NCBI GenBank assembly: GCA_963840445.1
Contig: CAWIZC010000022.1
Span: 62,001 to 126,000, forward strand
Origin: AWTP1-13 sp963840445
GTDB lineage: Bacteria > Pseudomonadota > Alphaproteobacteria > Rhizobiales > Hyphomicrobiaceae
Length of the DNA stretch: 64,000 nucleotides
Direction of reading: 5' to 3'
Positions 27,193-35,519 of this stretch are shown here, one piece after another; positions within the stretch are counted from its first letter, which is position 1; every line of letters begins with the position of its first letter. The notes beneath the pieces are model-generated. The model worked only from the letters and a program-made list of their open reading frames with translations, was not told where the DNA came from and made no database searches. The position numbers were made by a program, and so were the translations under genes.

Positions 27193-29311
27193 TCAAGCGA
27201 GGTGCAGGGCGGTGATGATGACGTCGATGGCCTTGATGCCGACGAACGGGATGATGATGCCGCCCAGTCCGTAGATCAGCAGGTTGCGCCGCAGCAGCGG
27301 CCCAGCACCGATCGGACGGAAGGCGACACCCTTCAAGGCCAGCGGTATCAAGGCGATGATGATCAGCGCGTTGAAGATGATGGCCGACAGGATGGCGCTT
27401 TGCTGGCTGGCCAGGCCCATGATGTTGAGCGCTCCCAGTTGCGGGTAGAAGGCCACGAACATCGCCGGGATGATGGCGAAGTATTTGGCGACGTCGTTGG
27501 CAATCGAGAAAGTGGTGAGCGCACCACGCGTCATCAGCAGCTGCTTGCCGATCTCGACCACCTCGATCAGCTTGGTGGGGTTGGAGTCTAGGTCGACCAT
27601 GTTGCCGGCTTCGCGCGCAGCCACCGTGCCGGTGTTCATGGCGACGCCCACGTCGGCTTGCGCGAGCGCCGGAGCGTCGTTGGTGCCGTCACCGCACATC
27701 GCAACCAGCTTGCCCTTGGCCTGCTCGTCGCGGATCAGCTGCAGCTTGTCCTCCGGCGTCGCCTGGGCCAGGAAGTCGTCCACGCCGGCCTCGGCGGCAA
27801 TGGCGGCTGCGGTGGTCGGGTTGTCACCGGTGATCATGACGGTGCGAATGCCCATGCGACGCAGCTCGGCGAAGCGCTCGCGGATGCCGCCCTTGACGAT
27901 GTCCTTGAGATGGATGACGCCCAGCAGCTTACCATCACGCGCCACGGCCAGCGGCGTGCCGCCGGATTTGGCGATGCTGTCGGCAATCATCTGGATCTCG
28001 CTTGCCGCATCGGTGGCAACTGCCGGCTTGAGCGCGACCGCCGCAGAAGAGCGGCCCACCGGCGTGGTGGGGCTACCGCCGAGGAAGCCCAGGATCGAGT
28101 CGACCGCGCCCTTGCGGATCGAGGTGGATCCAAACTCCACACCGCTCATGCGCGTCTGGGCCGAGAACGGAATGAACCTGGCATTGAGCTCGCCCATGTC
28201 GCGCCCGCGGATGCCATATTTTTCCTTGGCCAGCACGACAATGGACCGCCCTTCCGGGGTCTCGTCGGCCAGGGAAGCCAGCTGCGCCGCATCGGCCAGC
28301 TCCTGCTCGCTTGCGCCGCGCAGGGGCTTGAACTCGGTGGCCTGGCGGTTGCCGAGCGTGATGGTGCCGGTCTTGTCCAGCAGCAGCGTGTCGACGTCGC
28401 CGGCTGCCTCCACAGCGCGGCCCGACATGGCCAGCACGTTGAAGCGCACCAGCCGGTCCATGCCAGCGATGCCGATCGCCGATAGCAAGGCGCCGATGGT
28501 GGTCGGGATCAGCGTGACGAACAGCGCCACCAGCACGACCAGCGAAACAGTACCACCCGCATACACCGCGTAGCTCGGAATGGTCGCCGTGGCGAACACG
28601 AAGATAATGGTCAGCCCGATCAGCAGAATGTTGAGGGCGATCTCGTTTGGCGTTTTCTGCCGCTCGGCACCCTCGACCAGCCGGATCATGCGGTCGAGGA
28701 AGGTCGAGCCGGGCGCGGAGGTGATGCGCACGCGAACCCAGTCCGACAGCACTTGAGTTCCGCCGGTCACAGCCGACCGGTCGCCGCCCGAACTCGCGGA
28801 TGACAGGCGCCGACTCGCCGGTGATGGCTGCCTCGTTGACGGAGGCGATGCCCTCAATCACCTCGCCATCCGAGGGGATGAAGTCGCCGGCCTCCACCAG
28901 CACGATGTCGCCGACCCTCAGGCTGGTGCCGGCCACCAATGTGTAGTCTTTCGAATTCGCCGCTCCGAGAAGTTTGGCCTGCGTCTCGGTGCGCTGGCGA
29001 CGCAGCGAGTCGGCCTGCGCCTTGCCGCGGCCCTCGGCGATGGCTTCCGCGAAGTTGGCAAACAGCACGGTGAACCACAGCCACAGGATGATCTGGAAGG
29101 TGAAGCCGATATTAGGCCCCCCCGTCATCAGATCTCGAACCAGGATGACGGTCGTCAAGAGCGTGACGACCTCGAGCACGAACATCACCGGGTTCTTGAT
29201 CAACGTGCGTGGATCGAGCTTGACGAATGCCGAGCCGATCGCCGGCACGATGATCTTGGCATCCAGCAGCGCCGATACCGGCATGCGTTTGCGAAGGGTG
29301 GAGGTTTCCAT
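27193..29311 (-). CDS. kdpB: K+-transporting P-type ATPase subunit KdpB, one apparent frameshift
   Basis: Catalytic P-type ATPase subunit of the high-affinity K+ pump, about 705 residues once one extra base at 28791-28792 is dropped. Before the shift it reads through VNEAAITGESAPVIRE; after it, GGDRSAVTGGTQVLSDWV, exactly the next family block, so a T inserted in GAGTCGGG explains the break. Motifs are TGES, phosphorylation site DKTGTITLG and hinge GDGTNDAPAL. Kdp neighbours on both sides are intact and spaced normally (16 bases after kdpA, 11 before kdpC), which favours a sequencing error over a true pseudogene. Confidence 0.93.
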
Positions 29312-29327
29312 GGATATGGCTCCAACG

Positions 29328-31040
29328 TTAGTTCGATGAGAAGGTCGTGCCGGCGGTCATGGCCAGATGCTCGACGATCGGTCCAAGCGCCAAAGCAGGG
29401 AAGAAGGTCAGGCCGCCGACGATGACGATCACGCCGACCACCAAGCCGACGAACAGCCCGCCCGTGGTCGGGAAGGTGCCGGCTGACGCCGGGACCGTCT
29501 TCTTGGCGGCCAGCGATCCGGCAATCGCCATGGCCGGGATGATCATCCAGAAGCGGCCGATCAGCATGGCGACGGCACCGGTGATGTTGTACCAGAGGGT
29601 ATTGCCGGTGAGACCGGCGAAGGCCGAGCCGTTGTTGCCGGTTTGCGAGGTGTAGGCATAGAGCACCTCGGTGAAGCCGTGCGGGCCCGGGTTGGCCATC
29701 GATGCGACCGCTGACGGGATCACCACGGCAGCCGCCGTCCAGCCCAGATACATCAGCGGCAAGATCAGGATGGCCAGCATGGCCATCTTGACCTCCTTGG
29801 CCTCGATCTTCTTGCCGACGTACTCGGGCGTGCGGCCCACCATCAGGCCGGCGACGAACACCGAGATGATGACGAACAGCAGCATGCCGTACATGCCCGC
29901 GCCGACTCCGCCGACGATCACCTCGCCGAGCTGGATGTTGATGAGGGGGATCATGCCGCCGAGAGCCGTGAAGCTGTCGTGCATGGCGTTGACGGCGCCG
30001 CAGGAGGCGGCCGTCGTGACGACGGCGAACAGGGCGGACGCGACGATGCCGAAGCGTACCTCCTTGCCTTCCATGTTGCCGCCCGTCAGGTCCATGGCCG
30101 TCAGGAGGTCGTTGCCGCGCGCCTCGGCCCAATAGGTGACGGTGACGCCGGCGATGAACAACACGCCCATCACGGCCAGGATGGCCCAGCCCTGGCGCTC
30201 ATTGCCGACCATACGGCCGAACACGTTGGTGAGCGCCGCGCCAATGGCAAAGATCGAGATCATCTGCACGAAGTTCGATAGCGCAGTGGGGTTCTCGAAC
30301 GGATGCGCCGCGTTGACGTTGAAGAAGCCGCCGCCGTTGGTACCCAGCATCTTGATGGCGATCTGGGAGGCGACGGGACCAATGGCGATGGTCTGCTTGC
30401 CACCTTCCAGAGTGGTCGCCTCGACGTAGGCGCCGAGCGTCTGCGGGATGCCCTGCCAGACCAGGAACAGTCCGTAGATCACGCAGATGGGCAGCAGCAC
30501 GTAGAGCGTACAGCGAGTGACATCGACCCAGAAATTGCCGACCGTGTTCATGGAGGCGCGGGCGAAGCCGCGGATCAGCGCCACCGCCAGCACAATGCCA
30601 GTGGCGGCGGACAGGAAGTTCTGGTGCGTCAGGCCCAGCATTTGCACGAGATAGGACAGCGTGCTCTCGCCGCCGTAGTTTTGCCAGTTGGTGTTGGTGA
30701 TGAAGCTGACCGCCGTATTGAAGGTGAGATCCGGCGCCACCGCCGACTGCCCCGCCGGGTTGAATGGCAGGACATCCTGAAAGCGCATCAGCGCGTAGAG
30801 GATAACAAAGCCGCCGACGTGGAACAGCAGCATGGCCACCGTGTAGGTGAGCCAATGCTGTTCGCGTTTCGCATCAACGCCGCCAAGTCCATAAACGATG
30901 GCCTCGACCGGTCGCAGGACGGGCGAAAGGAACGTGGCCTCGCCGTTGAAGACGCGAGTCATGTAGCCGCCGAGCGGCTTCACGAGCGCTACGACGATCG
31001 CGCAAAACAGCAGAATCTGTATCCAGCCGATGAGGGTCAT
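29328..31040 (-). CDS. kdpA: K+-transporting ATPase subunit KdpA
   Basis: The K+-translocating membrane subunit, 570 residues, with about ten membrane segments and the four selectivity-filter-like repeats of the superfamily of K+ transporters: for example NTNWQNYGGES, LGTNGGGFFNVNAAHPFENP, and SCGAVNAMHDSFTALGG. It starts 28 bases after kdpF and ends 16 before kdpB. Nothing unusual is seen. Confidence 0.96.
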   Translation of the reverse strand: MTLIGWIQILLFCAIVVALVKPLGGYMTRVFNGEATFLSPVLRPVEAIVYGLGGVDAKREQHWLTYTVAMLLFHVGGFVILYALMRFQDVLPFNPAGQSAVAPDLTFNTAVSFITNTNWQNYGGESTLSYLVQMLGLTHQNFLSAATGIVLAVALIRGFARASMNTVGNFWVDVTRCTLYVLLPICVIYGLFLVWQGIPQTLGAYVEATTLEGGKQTIAIGPVASQIAIKMLGTNGGGFFNVNAAHPFENPTALSNFVQMISIFAIGAALTNVFGRMVGNERQGWAILAVMGVLFIAGVTVTYWAEARGNDLLTAMDLTGGNMEGKEVRFGIVASALFAVVTTAASCGAVNAMHDSFTALGGMIPLINIQLGEVIVGGVGAGMYGMLLFVIISVFVAGLMVGRTPEYVGKKIEAKEVKMAMLAILILPLMYLGWTAAAVVIPSAVASMANPGPHGFTEVLYAYTSQTGNNGSAFAGLTGNTLWYNITGAVAMLIGRFWMIIPAMAIAGSLAAKKTVPASAGTFPTTGGLFVGLVVGVIVIVGGLTFFPALALGPIVEHLAMTAGTTFSSN

Positions 31041-31068
31041 GGGGATCGCGCCTCTTTCAAAACCGCGC

Positions 31069-31158
31069 TTAGAATTTTTCGGGCCGCAGCAGGGCGTAGG
31101 TCAGGTAGACGAGCAACGCCGCGGTCACGACGCCACCGAGGATGTATTCGAGCAGCAT
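31069..31158 (-). CDS. kdpF: K+-transporting ATPase stabilising subunit KdpF
   Basis: A 29-residue single-helix peptide (begins MLLEYILGGVVTAALL, ends LLRPEKF), matching the typical KdpF length and its LYxLLRPExF end. It is too short for routine gene calling. ATG 31158 has a GGAGAGC ribosome-binding site, and the gene lies 28 bases before kdpA. KdpF is a lipid-like stabiliser of the KdpABC complex in the inner membrane. Confidence 0.92.
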   Translation of the reverse strand: MLLEYILGGVVTAALLVYLTYALLRPEKF

Positions 31159-31170
31159 GGGAGCTCTCCG

Positions 31171-31254
31171 TTAGAGGCGGTCGCAACCAAATGCGTAGGC
31201 GATGGATAGGGCGAAGAAGCCCAGACCGGCGGCCAGCAAGATCACGTCCAGCAT
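31171..31254 (-). CDS. 27-residue membrane peptide heading the kdp operon
   Basis: A short ORF just before kdpF (12-base gap). It starts at ATG 31254 behind AGGAG at seven bases and encodes 27 residues beginning MLDVILLAAGLGFFALS and ending YAFGCDRL. It is one hydrophobic helix with a Cys and a charged C-terminus. I recall similar tiny peptides ending in A-C-(D/E)-R-L in front of kdpF in other bacteria, usually unannotated; this is from memory and unchecked. It may be a second accessory peptide of the pump or a translated leader. Confidence 0.7.
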   Translation of the reverse strand: MLDVILLAAGLGFFALSIAYAFGCDRL

Positions 31255-31425
31255 GCGTTTGCTCCTGCGTTTCGTGCGTTGTCCGAGTTCCATCGTCAGT
31301 AGCCAGAGTCAATGTCGACGCTCGCCAAAGTGACGCCTGGCATCGGCACATGGTGCCGCCCTGTCTGTCGCCGGACAGTTATCGGGAAGCCCATAAAAAT
31401 ACGAGACGAAGGTCCGGCCGATCTC

Positions 31426-31481
31426 ATAGGAATCCCATAAAGGAGCCGGCGAAAGCGGGCGTATGCCTATGTGATTCCTAT
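31426..31481. promoter_or_regulatory. Inverted repeat in the kdp upstream region
   Basis: ATAGGAATCCCATA (31426-31439) is inverted at 31468-31481 (TATGTGATTCCTAT), with one mismatch in 14 pairs and a 28-base spacer. The shorter element CCCATAAA also occurs twice in the same direction (31390-31397 and 31434-31441). The pair lies 170-230 bases before the kdp operon start, in an otherwise A+T-richer stretch, and is a candidate KdpE operator or promoter region. It does not match the E. coli KdpE site as I remember it. Confidence 0.5.
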
Positions 31482-31577
31482 ATTTTTTGACGCGTTCCCT
31501 ACTCAATTCTCAATGCCGTCGAGCCCAATTGGTGAAGCAGAGCCAACAAAGGGGGTCCCCTTATGGAGGTAAATGTC

Positions 31578-31856
31578 ATGCTCGACACCTCGATACACTG
31601 TTCGCGCAAGGAGAAGCCTGCGCACGCATCGCGAAAGACGCTGAGCGGGGTTGCGGTGATTGGCGCGTTGCTGCTGACGGCGACGGTAGTCAATGCCTTC
31701 ATTGCCGTCGCTGACCTGAGGGCGCGTGCAGACAGCTCTGCGCTGGCCAGCAACCTGCCTCTGTCGGTCTGCCAGACTCGCGATCACGCGGTTCTGCAGC
31801 ACCCATTCAGGGGCGCCCTAGCTCCGTCCCTAACGTGCGCAGCGCCTCACGGCTAG
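31578..31856 (+). CDS. Small hypothetical protein with one membrane helix
   Basis: A 92-residue ORF starting at ATG 31578 behind GGAGGT at seven bases. After a basic N-terminus (KEKPAHASRKT) there is one hydrophobic segment (VAVIGALLLTATVVNAF, about residues 24-42), then a hydrophilic tail with two Cys. It may be a signal anchor or periplasmic small protein. I do not recognise a family. The good ribosome-binding site supports it, but the codon content of the last third is poor, so the end could be wrong. Confidence 0.45.
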   Translation: MLDTSIHCSRKEKPAHASRKTLSGVAVIGALLLTATVVNAFIAVADLRARADSSALASNLPLSVCQTRDHAVLQHPFRGALAPSLTCAAPHG

Positions 31857-31949
31857 CGCCACTCATGCTGGGCGACAGCTCCTGACGGGAGACGCGCATG
31901 GCGCTTATGAGAAAGCATTCGCGCCCCTCTCGATTTTTTATGCCGAGAT

Positions 31950-32243
31950 GTGGATGTTCCGTCCGACCTCGCCAAACAGGAGTGCCAGGATGTTCCCTCT
32001 CATTACATCGCAGGCGATCGCGCTCGGTCGAGCCAAGCAGGGCCCGGCCAGGTCGGCGCCCAATCTGCTCCCGAAAAACCCACAACCGTGCGGCCTGCAT
32101 CCGAGACCCCGGCGAGCACGAGTTTTGTTCGGAGGTTCTTCGAAGGGATCGCCTTGGCCCGGCTGCGCCGCGCTGAAATCGAGCTTCGGTATTATCGCCA
32201 GCTCCACGAAAGGGATGAGTTTAGCCAACCTACCAAGCGTTGA
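31950..32243 (+). CDS. Possible small hypothetical protein (weak)
   Basis: An open frame of 97 codons from GTG 31950. Its first half (many Pro, Ser, Ala) does not look convincing, but the end (FVRRFFEGIALARLRRAEIELRYYRQLHERDEF) is a regular charged amphipathic helix pattern that is typical of real coding sequence. The true gene may be shorter or may be damaged by a frameshift, as other genes here are. No family recognised, and no ribosome-binding site is clear. Confidence 0.3.
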   Translation: MDVPSDLAKQECQDVPSHYIAGDRARSSQAGPGQVGAQSAPEKPTTVRPASETPASTSFVRRFFEGIALARLRRAEIELRYYRQLHERDEFSQPTKR

Positions 32244-32290
32244 GGATATTTGCCGCGGTCAATGAGCTCGCTGATTTGGAGGCCTGCAAC

Positions 32291-32653
32291 ATGATGCGCT
32301 TGTATGCCCAGGGCGACATACTCATCGAGAGAGTCGACGCAGCTGCCGTGTCCGGTGAAGTCATTTGCGCTGCAGCAGGCGGATCCGTCATCGTCGCCGC
32401 TGGCGAGGCGACGGGACACAAGCATCGCCTAGTCGGTACGTTCACCTGGTACCGCGACGATGCCTTGGCCCGCGATATTCCTGACGGCCTGTACGTGGGA
32501 CACGTGCAAGTGCTCCGTCCGGCCGCACAAGTGACCCATGAGGAGCACGGTCCGCTTGCGTTGGACGCGGGCACCTACCGCCTCCGTCGGCAACGCCAGC
32601 TAGAGCCAACCGACGTCGGTCCCTCCGAGCACTCCGATAGGGTCGAGGACTGA
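32291..32653 (+). CDS. Conserved-looking hypothetical protein, partner of the next gene
   Basis: A 120-residue soluble protein starting at ATG 32291, eight bases after GGAGG. It has a GEATGHKHRL segment (about residues 37-46) and a VTHEEHGPLAL segment (about 80-90) followed by GTYRLRRQRQLEP. The paired His-rich segments on a beta-rich frame suggest a small cupin-like fold, but I see no exact match. It ends three bases before the DUF6745-like gene, so the two are probably co-transcribed and functionally linked. Function unknown. Confidence 0.65.
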   Translation: MMRLYAQGDILIERVDAAAVSGEVICAAAGGSVIVAAGEATGHKHRLVGTFTWYRDDALARDIPDGLYVGHVQVLRPAAQVTHEEHGPLALDAGTYRLRRQRQLEPTDVGPSEHSDRVED

Positions 32654-32656
32654 GCG

Positions 32657-33793
32657 ATGCTGGCTCCAGCACCCCTGCAGGACCTTTCGCAGTATCTCGA
32701 GCACTGGGCGGCCGCCCGGTTGTCGTGCGAGCCCGCTGACCGCGCGACGGCCGAAGCCGGCGTGCGTCTGGCTTATCACGCTGCGGGCTTGCCCCCACCG
32801 CAGCGGATAATCTGGTGCGACAGCCCCATCGACATGGCCGATCGTCTGGCTGCCGTCTCCCGCAGCGATGACATCGGCGTCAACGTGAAGGCCGAGGTAT
32901 TCACTTCGGTTCGCGACCGGGTCGGCACCTTTGCCGAACTCTTCTGGAAAGAGGTGGTCATTGCTGCCACCGAGATGCATGCAAGATTCGGCGACAGGCT
33001 GGGCGCATTCGAGAGAGCCAAGCTCGCAAGCGCCACCGCCGACGCGGCAGTCGTGAGCGCCGCCGACCCTGTCCTGCGCCGGATGAGCACGCGCGCGCGA
33101 CATGCCATGCGTAACCTGCGCGGTGCGCCACGCGTGCTGCCGCACAACAGCTTCGCGGACGCGGCAATCACGCCGCACGATCTCGCATCACTCGCAGTCT
33201 ACGAGTACCTGCACGATGCACTTCGTGGCGTGGCCCGGTCGAGCCCTTGCGCGGGCCGTGGCAGATCGCCAAGAGCGCCGGTTGGGTTCTTCCCTACGAA
33301 CAGGTGTGCTGGATTTGCGAGCGGCCCACGCAACTGCGCACCGACGCGAAAGGCAGACTGCATTGCCCGGACGGACCGGCGCTGCGCTATCCCGATGGAT
33401 GGTCGGTGTTCGCATGGAAGGGCGTGCCGGTGTCGCGCTGGATGATCGAACATCCGGAATGGATCACGCCCTGGCAAATCGCCGGCGAGAACGACCCGGT
33501 GCTGCGCAACTGCATGATCGATATCATGACGCCCGAGCGTCAGGAGCGGGGGTGCCAACCGAGTATCCCAGGATGAGACCGGCGTGCTGTGGCGCAGGCT
33601 ATGGGGCTTCCGCGGCGTCACGATTGGATCGTGGACGGCGGTCGAGGTCGAGAATGGCACTCCGGAAGCCGACGGCACACGCCGGCACTACTGGCTGCGC
33701 GTGCCCTCCCGCATGCGCACTGCGCGCGAGGCCGTCGCCTGGACGTACGGCTTGAGCGCCGAGCAGTACGCCAACCTGCAACTTCGCACCTGA
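32657..33793 (+). CDS. DUF6745-like protein, two apparent frameshifts
   Basis: About 378 residues if two single-base errors are corrected. Frame one runs to about 33237 (ending EYLHDALRGVAR), frame two from there to about 33548 (RGPWQIAKSAGWVLPYEQVC, DGPALRYPDGWSVFAWKGVPV), and frame one again to the stop (WTAVEVENGTPEADG, TAREAVAWTYGLSAEQY). A missing G in CCGG at 33237-33238 and an extra G in the G5 run at 33548-33552 restore one reading frame. The middle and end match my memory of the DUF6745 family, which has no known function. Alternatively this is a decaying gene; the two shifts compensate, and no stop-codon decay is seen elsewhere. Confidence 0.65.
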
Positions 33794-33825
33794 CCTGACA
33801 CGCAATCCTCTTGGGGGAAGTAGGT

Positions 33826-33854
33826 GGCCCGTCTCGTGTTGCGCGAGACGGGCC
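33826..33854. terminator. Bidirectional terminator-like hairpin
   Basis: Perfect 11-bp arms GGCCCGTCTCG and CGAGACGGGCC with a seven-base loop lie between the convergent DUF6745-like gene (ends 33793) and the sirtuin gene (ends 33918). No T-run follows on either strand, but the place and stem strength fit transcription termination or 3'-end protection for both genes. Confidence 0.75.
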
Positions 33855-33917
33855 GGCGGAGGGCTTGTCACGCACTAGCCAAGTTGGAGCTGGTGAAGCG
33901 GCTCCTTGCTCGTCGCG

Positions 33918-34637
33918 CTAGGCCGTGCCGGCAAGCAGGCGGTCGATATACATGGGCACCACCTTGCTGGCGGGTCCGTGGTGGGCTTCGGCGAACAGCG
34001 AGGCGCCCTCCGAGGGCTCCAGGTTCAGCTCGACGGTGTGGGCGCCGTTGCTGCGCGCCTCGGCGACGAAGCCGGCAGCCGGATAGACGTTGCCGCTGGT
34101 GCCGATCGAGATGAACAGATCCGCTTCCGCGAGTGCCGCGTAGATGGCGTCCATGTGATAGGGCATCTCGCCGAACCAGACCACGTCGGGGCGCAGGCCG
34201 CCCGCCTTGCCGCAGGCGGCGCAGGCCAGATCGAGAGCCAGATCCGGCGAGGCTGGCCCCCAAGGATGGCGCGATTTGCAATGGTTGCACAACGCCTGGC
34301 GGTGCTGGCCGTGCATATGGATCAGGTTCTTGCTGCCGGCGGCCTCATGCAGGGCGTCGACGTTCTGCGTCACGACCAGCACTTCGCCTTTGTGCTCGCG
34401 TTCGAGCTTGGCGAGCGCGAAATGGCCGGCGTTCGGCTCCGCCTTGCCGCTGGCCTTTCGGCGCATGTTGTAGAAGTCGAGCACGCGCTGCGGGTCACGA
34501 GCGAAGCCTTCGGGTGTCGCCACGTCGCGGAAATCGACCTTGGACCAGATGCCGTCCTTGTCACGGAACGTGGAGATGCCGGATTCGGCGGAGATGCCGG
34601 CGCCGGTCAGGATGACGATGCGGTCGAAGCGAGCCAT
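33918..34637 (-). CDS. cobB: NAD-dependent protein deacylase (sirtuin, CobB-like)
   Basis: A 239-residue sirtuin. ATG 34637 gives a normal start (MARFDRIVILTGAGIS); the frame is open upstream but that part is the shadow of other sequence. Motifs: NAD-binding TGAGISAESGISTFR, TQNVD, catalytic His in HMHGQ, and zinc ligands CNHC and CAAC. The Tyr-x-x-Arg motif (FYNMRR, about Tyr56 and Arg59) typical of class III sirtuins is present, so desuccinylation or other acidic deacylation may be its main activity, as for E. coli CobB, which has both. It follows a flavin oxidase-like gene on the same strand. Confidence 0.93.
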   Translation of the reverse strand: MARFDRIVILTGAGISAESGISTFRDKDGIWSKVDFRDVATPEGFARDPQRVLDFYNMRRKASGKAEPNAGHFALAKLEREHKGEVLVVTQNVDALHEAAGSKNLIHMHGQHRQALCNHCKSRHPWGPASPDLALDLACAACGKAGGLRPDVVWFGEMPYHMDAIYAALAEADLFISIGTSGNVYPAAGFVAEARSNGAHTVELNLEPSEGASLFAEAHHGPASKVVPMYIDRLLAGTA

Positions 34638-34738
34638 GCGCGAGATGTAGCCGGCCGCAATGGCAACGGCAATGGCCGGACGTCGCACGGATTGCGAGGC
34701 GATGCCGCCATGCTTCCGGTCGCGAACCGCCTGCGATG

Positions 34739-35365
34739 TCAAGTTGATGAAGGTGCGCTCGCCGCTGCCCTCAATGCAGCGACTTCCGCTTCCAATTCCT
34801 TGATGCGCGCCTGGAATTGCAGGATGGTGCCGCCGACATCGTCGGCGTGGAACATCTGCGGAATGTGCTGCGGGCAATTGGTGTCCCAGGCCTCCACCTC
34901 GAACAGGATGATCTGCTCGGGGCGGGCCTCGTAACCCTCGGGCCACAGTCGGGCGAGCAGCGCCGGATCGTCGGCCACGATGCGCGCGCGTCCCCACAGC
35001 TTGATACGGCGGCGGTGCGCGTAATCCATGATGAAGATGAAGGCGCGCGGGTTGTCGGCGAGGTTGCCGGTGGTGACGTACTGGCGGTTGCCCTTGAAAT
35101 CGGCGAAACCCAGGGTGCGCTCGTCGACGATGCGCAGGAAGCCCGGCGGGCCGCCGCGATGCTGAATGTAGGGATGGCCCTCGGCGTTGGCCGTGGCGAG
35201 GTAGAACGAGCGCACCTCGCCCAGGAAGCCGGCGAGGTCGCTGGAGATGGTCGTACGCCAACCGCCCTTCTCTTCCATTTTGGCGTAGCCGTTGCGCGAG
35301 CCGCGCTCGGCCTGGATGGCCTTGACGGTCGGCGTGAAGGCGACGTCGCTGGAGGGGCGGGTCAT
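34739..35365 (-). CDS. Pyridoxamine 5'-phosphate oxidase-fold flavoprotein
   Basis: A 208-residue split-barrel FMN protein. Family features are the block with SFYLATANAEGHPYIQHRGG (about 52-72), DFKGNRQYVTTGNL, and the RRRIKLWGRARIV strand. The C-terminus is an Ala/Glu-rich helix. Such proteins bind FMN or F420 and act as small oxidoreductases; it is not the PdxH enzyme itself. It lies 100 bases upstream of the sirtuin gene and may share its transcript. Confidence 0.87.
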   Translation of the reverse strand: MTRPSSDVAFTPTVKAIQAERGSRNGYAKMEEKGGWRTTISSDLAGFLGEVRSFYLATANAEGHPYIQHRGGPPGFLRIVDERTLGFADFKGNRQYVTTGNLADNPRAFIFIMDYAHRRRIKLWGRARIVADDPALLARLWPEGYEARPEQIILFEVEAWDTNCPQHIPQMFHADDVGGTILQFQARIKELEAEVAALRAAASAPSST

Positions 35366-35519
35366 GGGGCGGCCTCGCGTATCAATTCGGGTGCCTGAAC
35401 ATGGGGCAACTTAACTGCGTCGCTACACCAGGACGCATGAGATTTGCTTCACGATGCATTGAGAATTACGTCAAAGCAGGTGATCGTTAGGGAATGGGAC
35501 CGCAAGCTACGAGCCACGC

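Noticed and set aside
28780..28800. kdpB as a true pseudogene
   Set aside because: One surplus base is the only damage, all motifs and flanking kdp genes are intact, and other genes show the same error type.
31255..31577. Short open frames upstream of kdp as genes
   Set aside because: No ribosome-binding site and poor composition; the region is better explained as regulatory.
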